Of a DNA stretch of 64,000 nucleotides, positions 56,570 to 64,000 are shown piece by piece; the first letter of the stretch is position 1; each line of letters starts with the position of its first letter. Under the pieces are notes generated by a model, which was given only the letters and a program-made list of their open reading frames with translations, ran no database searches and was not told the DNA's origin. A program made the translations under genes and the position numbers. Source of the stretch: Palaemon carinicauda (lineage: Eukaryota > Arthropoda > Malacostraca > Decapoda > Palaemonidae); the NCBI RefSeq assembly GCF_036898095.1, contig NC_090735.1, positions 4,334,602-4,398,601 of the forward strand, given 5' to 3'.

Positions 56570-57780
56570 AAGATGCTGAAGAAGGAACGCTGCCCAGTCA
56601 GGCTGTGGATGAGTCTGGTAGGGACACTGTCATCCGTGGATCAATTTGTGTCACTAGGAAGACTACACCTCCATCCTCTTCTATACCATCTAGCTTTTCA
56701 CTGGAAAAAGGACAAGACGCTAGAAGCGGTCTCGATCCCGGTTTCCGGAAAGATAAAGTCTTGTCTGACTTGGTGAAAGGACTATATCAACCTTAGAGAG
56801 GGTCTTCCCCTGACTGTTCAGACTCCCAACCACGTTCTCTTCTCGGACGCATCGGACGTAGGCTGGGGTGCGACATTAGACGGTAGGGAATGCTCGGGAT
56901 TATGGAACTCGAGTCAAAGGACAATGCATTTCAACTGCAAGGAGCTACTGGCAGTACGTCTGACCTGGAAAGCTTCAGGTCTCTCCTTCAAGGCAAAGTG
57001 GTGGAGGTGAACTCGGACAACACCACGGCTTTGGCGTACATCTCCAAGCAAGGAGGGACCTACTCTCTGACATTGTACGAGATCGCAAGGGACCTCCTCA
57101 CCTGGTCAAAAGGTCTAGACATTTCACTAGTAACGAGGTTCATCCAAGGCAACTTGAATGTCATGGCAGATTGTCTCAGTCGGAAGGGACAAATAATTCC
57201 AACAGAATGGACCCTCCGCAAGGATGTATGCAAGAGACTTTGGGCCACCTGGGGCCAGCCAACCATAGATCTCTTCGCAACCTCGATGACCAAGAGGCTC
57301 CCAATATTTTGCTCACCAATCCCGGACCCAGCAGCAGTTCATATAGATGCCTTTCTACTAGATTGGTCACATCTAGATCTTTATGCATTCCCTCCGTTCA
57401 AGATTGTCAACAAGGTACTGCAGAAGTTCGCCTCTCACGAAGGGACAAGGTTGACGCTAGTTGCTTCCCTCTGGCCCGCGAGAGAATGGCTCACCGAGGT
57501 ACTTCGATGGCTAGTAGACGTTCCCAGAACACTTCCCCTAAGGGTGGACCTTCTACGTCAGCCACGCGTAAAGAAGGTACACCAAGGCCTCCACGCTCTT
57601 CGTCTGACTGCCTTCAGACTATCGAAAGACTCTCGAGAGCTAGAGGCTTTTCGAAGGAGGCAACCAGAGCGATTGCTTGAGCAAGGAGAACATCCACCCT
57701 TAGAGTCTACCAATCGAAGTGGGAAATCTTCCGAAACTGGTGCAAGTCAGTATCCGTATCCTCGACCAGTACCTCTGTAA
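56570..57780 (+). pseudogene. Element E RT tail, RNase H and Dam-like region (defective)
   Basis: Same junction from gag into the RT thumb, same TGA (56774-56776), same one-base deletion near 56978 as B. RNase H motifs FSDASDVGWGATLDG and NSDNTTALAY and the DLFATS...YAFPPF block remain readable. It has no RT active site. Confidence 0.88.
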
Positions 57781-58666
57781 CTCAAATAGCTGACTTTCTC
57801 TTATATCTGAGGGAAGAACGATCTCTTTCAGCTCCCACTATCAAGGGTTACAGAAGCATGTTGGCATCAGTCTTCCGTCACAGAGGCTTAGATCTTTCCA
57901 ACAATAAAGATCTACAGGACCTCCTTAAGTCTTTTGAGACCACGAAGGAGCGTCGTTTGGTTACACCTGGTTGGAATTTAGACGTGGTACTAAGATTCCT
58001 TATGTCAGACAGGTTCGAACCGCTACAATCAGCCTCCCTGAAAGATCTCACCTTAAAGACTCTTTTCCTGATATGCTTAGCCACAGCTAAAAGAGTCAGT
58101 GAGATTCATGCCTTCAGCAAGAACATCGGATTCTCATCCGAAACGGCTACATGTTCTACAACTTGGTTTTCTAGCCAAACACGAGCTGCCTTCTCGGCCT
58201 TGACAAATATCGTTCGATATTCCAAACTTATCGTATGGTTGGAAATGAACTAGAAAGAGTCTTATGTCCTGTAAGAGCTCTTAAGTTCTATTTATAACCT
58301 TTACGAGGCCCGTCTGAAGCTTTATGGTTTTCAGTTAAGAATCCATCTTTGCCTATGTCAAAGAATGCTTTATCCTATTTTATCAGACTGTTAATACGAG
58401 AAGCTCATTCCCATCTGAATGAGGAAGACCAAGCTTTGCTGAAGGTAAGGACACACGAAGTTAGAGCTGTCGCAACTTCCGTGGCCTTTAAACAAAATAG
58501 ATCTCTGCAAAGTATAATCGACGCAACCTATTGGAAAAGCAAATCAGTGTTCGCGTTTTTTTATCTTAAGAATGTCCAGTCTCTTTACGAGAACTGCTAC
58601 ACTCTGGGACCATTCGTAGCAACGAGTGCAGTAGTGGGTGAGGGCTCAACCACTACAATTCCCTAA
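57507..58666 (+). pseudogene. Element E tyrosine recombinase (frameshifted and with an extra stop)
   Basis: An ATG at 57507 corresponds to 34369 in B. A TGA at 57678-57680 replaces the AGA of B. The two-base deletion (near 58156) and the stop after it (near 58295) are shared with B. The C-terminal segment 58349-58666 retains HEVRAVATS and FFYLKNVQ. Confidence 0.88.
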
Positions 58667-59206
58667 TTCCATAACCTTTTTAATCTTTCTCTTGAAATGT
58701 TTTATTATTGTTTTTGGGTTGTCCGGAAGGCTAAGAAGCCTTTCGCATCCTACTTGATTTGGCGGGTGGTCAAAGTCATTTCTTGAGAAGCGCCTAGATT
58801 AGAGGTTTTGATGAGGTCCTTTAGTATGGGTTGCAACCCTTCATACTTCAGCTCCTAGGAGTCGCTCAGCATCCTATGAGGATCGCGAGGCTCAGTAAGG
58901 AAGACGTACTTAAAAAGGCAGAGTAATTGTTCAAGTCGACTTCCTTACCAGGTACTTATTAATTTTATGTTTGTTATTTTGAATAACTGCTAAAATGAAA
59001 TACAAAATACTTAGCTCTTAATGTTAACATATAATGCTGGTCTCTACCCACCCCCCTGGGTGTGAATCAGCTATATGATCATCGGGTAAGTTTAATATTG
59101 AAAAATGTTATTTTTATTAGTAAAATAAATTTTTGAATATACTTACCCGGTGATCATAGATTAAAGGACCCTCCCTTCCTCCCCAATAGAGACCCAGTGG
59201 GCCGAG

Positions 59207-59372
59207 GAGAAAATTGGTTCTGTGTTGACATGGAGTACTTGAGTACCTGCTCGACAGATGGCGCTGTTGATGTACACCCCCACCTGTATAGCGATCGCTG
59301 GCGTATTTTGTCCTTAGGTTTTTCTGTCGGGCAGCAGAGCTGACAGCTATATGATCACCGGGTAAGTATATT
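59207..59372. repeat. Terminal inverted repeat of element E (right)
   Basis: Reverse complement of 52939-53110 and practically identical to 36068-36234 of B. Confidence 0.92.
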
Positions 59373-59407
59373 AAAAAATTTATTTTACTAATGAAAATAA
59401 CATTTTT

Positions 59408-59440
59408 CCCCCAGGTGGGAAACCGAGGATTTTGGGTGGG
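59408..59440 (+). repeat. Candidate transposon terminal motif (copy 2)
   Basis: 33-bp match to 41940-41972 with a handful of differences. It immediately follows the 3' end of element E. The ISXO2-like remnant nearby (59755-60314) is on the minus strand, so this copy lies at its downstream side in inverted orientation. Confidence 0.5.
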
Positions 59441-59596
59441 CAATGAATTTAAGAGTCCGTTTTAACCTACGAATAATGGCCCATGTAGAATTAGCAATAA
59501 ACAAGGCCACCAGCTAACCTAAACAAACCATCTTATCTAACCTAATATAACATAACCCAGCCTAACCTAGTAGCCGTGTCTTTACCTAGCAGGCAA

Positions 59597-59706
59597 TTCC
59601 CCCCCTCTGCGACACCCCCCCCCCCTGTGACCAAACCCCCCCCCTACGACCAACCCCCCCCCTACGACCAACCCCCCCCCCCCTACGACCAACCCCCCCC
59701 CCCCCT
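59597..59706. repeat. C-rich tandem repeat
   Basis: Several units of about 17-19 bp of the form CCCCCCCC-TACGACCAA with C-runs of variable length. It lies just downstream of the minus-strand ISXO2-like remnant. Confidence 0.93.
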
Positions 59707-59754
59707 ACACGGCCATAATAAATATAAGAAAGCCTAGAACCCTTTGTGTACTTT

Positions 59755-60314
59755 TTAGGTTGGTGGGTAAACGTGAGCTGCACCTTTCCGACTCAATACC
59801 CAATGCACAATAACCTCACGAATGAATGAGCACCAATCATTTATAGTTTTGTAAGAAATTCTTAATTTATTTTCAACAAATTTATAACTAAATGTAACAC
59901 CAATATAATTATATACAAGTAATAAATTAGATTCTAAATCTAAATGAGACTTTTCAAACCAAGTTCCCTTAAAAATTGATACACAAAATCTACAAGTTTT
60001 TTCACTTTCTTTTTGTTTTTCAATACAACATGCCTTCTGTCTCACCAAAATGCTTTTTTGTTAATATCAGGTCGGCACTTAGAACCACAGGTATGGTAGA
60101 TAATGTCACATTCACTTTTAATAACACCGTGATCTTGGCAGTACTTTGTTATTCTTTCGATGTTACCACAATAATGCAAAACAAAATCTTTATGATTTAA
60201 ATAATAATTGAGACAAGAACTTGGGAGAAAATCCAGAGAAATTGATGTCAAAGTAGATGGTAAATGAGAAACCGCTCCAGAGGTTGAAGGTTCACACGCC
60301 TCCATGGCTCTCAA
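59755..60314 (-). pseudogene. ISXO2-like (IS1595-type) transposase N-terminal remnant (copy 2)
   Basis: Two overlapping minus-strand frames make up the remnant. The first (60314-60042) has ITKYCQDHGVIKSECD followed by Cys residues spaced like a zinc ribbon, ending CGSKC...AFW and a stop. The second (60048-59755) continues with CRFCVSIFKGTWFEKSHLDL, a long hydrophobic stretch, and YKTINDWCSFIREVIVHWVL. The TWFEKS block and the W..F.REV block are typical of the N-terminal half of ISXO2-like transposases found in arthropods. The downstream DDE-type catalytic core is absent. A frameshift near 60045 and truncation make it a pseudogene. Confidence 0.7.
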
Positions 60315-61490
60315 AAGACTGAAAAATTAGCAGTGGAAATTGTGTGAAAAGTGTCGAAAAGTGTTAGTTCCCTAGTAAAACTCACCTGGTAGGGTATTCA
60401 AGTCCCTGTCCTCCTTGCGAGGGGTAGTAGGCCGATATCAAGGTTAAGTAAGAGGAGTGCTACACACTCCAATAATCTTACCTGGCGAAGTCACATTGCT
60501 TAAGATTCCACATACATTTGCCACTATTGCCCAGGGCATCAAATCTTGTGCTTTATGTGCCAAGATGAGAATCAGCAGCTGAAGACAAGACAGGAGAATA
60601 ATGCTCGAAACAGGGTAGAATGAAAGAATTAAAACACTTCTTCAGAATAGATTGATATCCATAGTAAAGAACTCAGGCTTGTCGTGTATAAAGAATAGGA
60701 TTGACATAAAAGCACCATTCAAATATTATACATGGCTGCTCTTACAGTTTCGGATGATTATCCAAGCTGAACTTTGTCCTTATTTTTTTTTCATGAACTC
60801 TGGTTATTAACACTGATCTTTCAGATGTTTTGTTAATTACATCACAGCTTATTCAAGTTTAAGGTTAAAAAGTGTCTTTTATTTTGATCTCTAAAGATGA
60901 ATTTGAATATGCTAGTTATTCTGATGGATAATTCTAAAAATGGACACTCATGTATCAAATTAAATATCAAGAGATTATGACTTGAAGGAGAAGAACATTT
61001 AGAGTAAAGATATTTATTTTTATTTCAGAAGCTTTTATTTACCTGCACATTTGAAATCCAAAAGCTGAAGTCAGTAAACAAAAAATCTTTCTTGTGGGAA
61101 ACCTGATTTCCCTATTAATATGGGAAGGAGATGGAAGCTAAGGGAATGCTGATTGTACAAGATTTAATTATTCATATCCAAATCAAAGCTGATGACGGGG
61201 ATGGAGCCTGTAATATTTAACTGACATCCGTTTAAAGATAAGTAAAAATTTTCATTATTAAAGTTTTTTTCAGAAGTTAGGTGATAGATATTTATGAAAG
61301 GTAGCTTATAATGTTGAGCATATACTATCTTGAAAAGTCCAGTATCGCAGAACTTATCTTTAAAGTAAGATTGTTCTCAAATTATTTTTTGGTTAGGTCG
61401 TCAGATTTTGTCATTACTATACATTATTAGTTGTTCCTACGCTAAATACAAACCCTAATTCTTTACTATAGGAGATATTCTAGCGCGAGC
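60315..61490. other. AT-rich stretch without recognised genes
   Basis: No open frame of note. A short block at 60385-60490 (CTCACCTGGTAGGGTATTCA onwards) looks like a dispersed repeat, but I cannot assign it. Confidence 0.5.
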
Positions 61491-61720
61491 TGGAAAATAT
61501 GGCAGAAAAACCTTAACAAGGTCATTAATGACCGGGCCGGTAGTTATCCACCTGTTAGGGGTGGGGGACTGCCGGCCGGTGGCTACTGAATACCTTCAGT
61601 CGAATTCTAGCCATTGCAGTGGTAACACCGCTGCTCCTGCTTTTGTTTGACTGGCAGACTAGCCTTTCTTTAGTGTGTTTTTTTTTTTTTTTATTAACTT
61701 TCTTTTCTTTCTTTATTAGA
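61490..61720 (+). promoter_or_regulatory. Presumed leader of a third DIRS-type element
   Basis: A GC-richer block (GGGGGACTGCCGGCCGGTGG near 61563) precedes a long poly-T/pyrimidine tract ending TTTATTAG at 61719. This resembles a 3' splice site directly before the gag-like region, similar to the arrangement in element A. The 5' end of the element was not located. Confidence 0.45.
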
Positions 61721-64000
61721 TGTGATGTCCCGGGATTCCCCCGAAATCTTGTGGCACATTCGTGTCACCACCGGAGGTGGATCCTCATTCCCTATGCCCT
61801 TTATGTAGAGGTCATAAGTGTTCTGAAGGCTCCCCCTGCCAAGTGTGTAGAGAATGGTCGCCAATGCAGTGGGATAAGTTCATGAAGAGGAAGAAGAAGA
61901 AATCCAAGAAAAATTTGTTACCTCCAGGTTTGCCGTCGAAAGGTAAGGAGTCTCAGGCCTCTTCTTCGGCCTCTCGATCTCTTCCTTCAGACTCTTCCTT
62001 GCCTCATTCCTCCGGGGGGAAGTCAAGGAAGAGCGGCACCATTGACTTAACTCCCATTCCCTCGGGTCAGGCGGATTAAGTTGCCCCTCCAAGTGGGACA
62101 GTTTCTTCCATCATCGGAAATAATTCTATTACCACTTCTATTCCAGATAACGTACGAGCGGTATGGCCAGCCCTTGGACTTCCTGTTTCTCCTTCGGTGG
62201 AAGTGTGGAACCAGTTCCTCGCGGGCACGGTTTTACCTCAGGTCCCTTCTGTTTTGGAACCTTCGGGAGTTCCGGACCTCGCCGACATCCTGTCAGCCCA
62301 ATCGGTGGCCGCTGAAGTGTCAGCAGATGTAAGAAATTCAGCTCCCGCAGAACCTACTTCGCTCCATGCTTGCGCTTCTACGAAACAACGTCGCAAGCGC
62401 GATCATCGCGATACCTCCCCCTTCTCCTCCTCCTCCTCCTCATCGTATTCGTCGTCCTTGGAGGATAGGAGAGAGAGAGAGGCTACATAGGAAGGGACGT
62501 CATCGTTCTAGCTCTTCCTCGCCTTCTGTCTCTTCACGAAATGTCTCGCCGAGAAGCGATAAGCGCTCTCGCCATAAACATAAGAAGAGTACATCCTCGC
62601 GCCATCGTTCTGCTTCGCGATCGTCTTCCTCTCGTGAGGAATCATCTAGGCGCTATAAGAAGAAGAGCTCTACGATACATTCGCGCTCTTCGTCACAAGA
62701 GTTTTCTCGTAAGCGCAATAAGTGCTCCCGTTGGGTCGATGTTAAATCTAAGGAAAGAGAGCACTCTGAGCGCGATTCCTCCCCTTCACATTTTATCGGG
62801 AGGAGCTCAGAGCGCTCTAGGGAAGGGAGAAAGAACTCTTCTTCTCGCTGCCGCTTTACAGTATATCAAAAGAGAGAGAGCGCTCCCGTCCTTCAACCTC
62901 CCGATCACGCAAAACTCCGGTCTTAACCGCGCGGGGTCATTCACCTCGCCCTCGCGGGTCGGACAGAACAGCTCCCGTTCCCGTACTTTCTAACGAGTTA
63001 CGGAATATGAGCTTCACGAGAACTTCAGAAGAAGACGTAGGTGTTCAACCCTTCTTCTCTTCGGCTGAGAACAGAGGAGAAAACCGATCAATGCAACCTC
63101 TTATTGAGACAGTACCGTTAATTCGGTTGCCTTCGCCTAAACCATCGACTTCCAGGCAAGATCAGGCGCGCGCGGCGCCATTGGCTAGCGCCCAGCCTTC
63201 CCTGGGAATATCGGCAATGGAGTATGCTACTTCACCGTTGCCTTCAGACACTCGGGCTTCTATCGCCCCCCCTCGCGAGGAATTAGCGCGACCGGAAGAT
63301 TCCTCGGAAGAACAACCATCAAAAGATTTATAGTCCGCCTATCTGAGGGGTCTAAGAACGATGTGTAATATCTCAGGCCTCGGAGATTTACATCTGTCAC
63401 CTCGACATACCGACGATCCAGCCTTAGACAGACTATGTCGTCCTACACCAAACCCTAAGACCAGAATCGAACTTCCTTGGTCTATTCACACTGCAGGCCG
63501 TCTTGAGGAAGGTCTCGCAGGCCGTCTCAGGGGAAACGGGTTCCTTGAAGTCTCAAGGATCCCATAAACTTCTGCATTTTCCTTTTTTGAGGCAAAGGTG
63601 GTTTTACAAGGTCAGAGATGCCAACCCTTCTCCTCTGACACTGGATCCCCTCACAGCAAGGCTCACGCCTGGCTGCTCTGCAGAGAGACTCTCTTCTCTC
63701 CCAGTCTCTTTCACCGCCACAGAAGCCTCGGCAATGGAAGCAGTGTCAATGTCCCTTCTGGAGGCATTATCCTGGTTTGACACATTGTCAGGTACAGTCG
63801 GCTACCTAGCTAGTCACGAAGACCTTTCAAACCAAAACTCCATGCAGTCCCTACAAGAAGTCCTGGCAGCCGGGGTCAAAACAATGGTCTTCCTAACTGC
63901 TACGGCTGCAACAATGTGGGGCAACTGAATTCTCAAAAGGAGGGAATCGGTAGTCTCCAGACTTCATGGGAGCATCGGTAAGACTGAAAAGTCTAATTTG
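61721..64000 (+). pseudogene. Gag-like region of a third DIRS family, decayed and running off the window
   Basis: An N-terminal Cys-rich module (VDPHSLCPLCRGHKCSEG, then CQVCREW at 61780-61860) parallels DPHTVCSNCRGKTC in the element C gag. A Ser/Arg-rich region follows (62390-62900), spread over shifted frames. The C-terminal domain (63700-64000) has LSWFDTLSGTVGYLASHEDL and then, after an in-frame TGA at 63926-63928, ILKRRESVVSRLHGS. These align with FLDWSLGALSRKIS and GVLKKRETLCSFL of C. Frames break near 62080, 62490, 62930 and 63330, so the copy is dead. RT would be expected beyond 64000. Confidence 0.72.

Larger units (their letters stand above)
52936..59407 (+). mobile_element. Element E: full-length defective B-type DIRS element
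   Basis: Complete copy of the B family. Left inverted repeat from 52936, right inverted repeat 59207-59372, internal complementary region near 59090-59125. Gag segments at 54309-55500 and 55925-56569, RT tail and RNase H at 56570-57780, recombinase 57507-58666. It is colinear with B with few substitutions. It sits head-to-tail after D and ends AATAACA-TTTTT, directly before CCCCCAGGTGGG. It shares B's defects and has an additional stop in the recombinase. Confidence 0.93.

Noticed and set aside
52936..59407. E inserted into D as a simple nested copy
   Set aside because: The remainder of D does not resume after E; the sequence after E is unrelated. A plain nested insertion does not explain the locus without a later recombination.

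Overview
The window is eukaryotic genomic DNA, most likely from a decapod crustacean. Evidence: it is AT-rich and intron-like, with long (CT)n, (TTA)n and (AT)n tracts. It carries a Jockey-type LINE fragment and dispersed repeats that I recognise from shrimp and crab sequence, and it holds many DIRS-type (tyrosine-recombinase) retrotransposons, a class known to be common in Decapoda. There is no bacterial gene organisation. Only two short exons look like host coding sequence; nearly everything else recognisable is transposon-derived.

1-17 kb: two homologous 3'-terminal exons on the + strand (1594-1770 and 10281-10544) encode alternative C-termini of one unidentified coiled-coil-like protein. 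Between them lies an old, heavily decayed DIRS-like element (about 2.39-9.83 kb) with a LINE remnant inside it. 10.5-17.2 kb is AT-rich and shows no genes.

17-26 kb: accessory repeats. These are a 57-bp tandem repeat, a dispersed decapod repeat in both orientations, a Jockey-like LINE fragment, a probable ZBED5-like hAT-derived pseudogene, a second LINE 3' end, three (CT)n tracts and a large foldback repeat.

26-42 kb: DIRS element A on the - strand, bounded by inverted repeats (25988-41897). It has a long leader, gag (39232-37283), reverse transcriptase (37380-36269), then RNase H and tyrosine recombinase (29151-27360). It is cut in two by element B (+ strand, 29152-36268), which inserted at a short T-run exactly within the RT/RNase H junction.

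42-49 kb: DIRS element C (+ strand), nearly intact. It has gag 42791-45307, RT-RNase H 45219-47366 with a single in-frame stop, and an intact tyrosine recombinase 47072-48265, with inverted ends. C interrupts the surroundings of a decayed ISXO2-like transposase remnant (49380-49605).

50-59.4 kb: D (50222-52940, the 5' part of a B-type element) joined head-to-tail to a complete B-type element E (52936-59407). B and E are copies of one rearranged, defective family: gag is partly duplicated, most of RT is deleted, and they share the same stops and frameshifts. They can only have moved with proteins supplied in trans. Both are preceded by an extra partial 5' head joined at a T-run.

59.4-64 kb: a C-rich tandem repeat, a second ISXO2-like remnant (- strand), a gene-poor stretch, then the decayed gag of a third DIRS family (+ strand, from about 61.72 kb) running off the window.

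The central observation is how the DIRS elements are built. In each family the internal complementary region reads across the joined ends of the element through an oligo-T core, as expected for a circular DNA intermediate integrated by the tyrosine recombinase.
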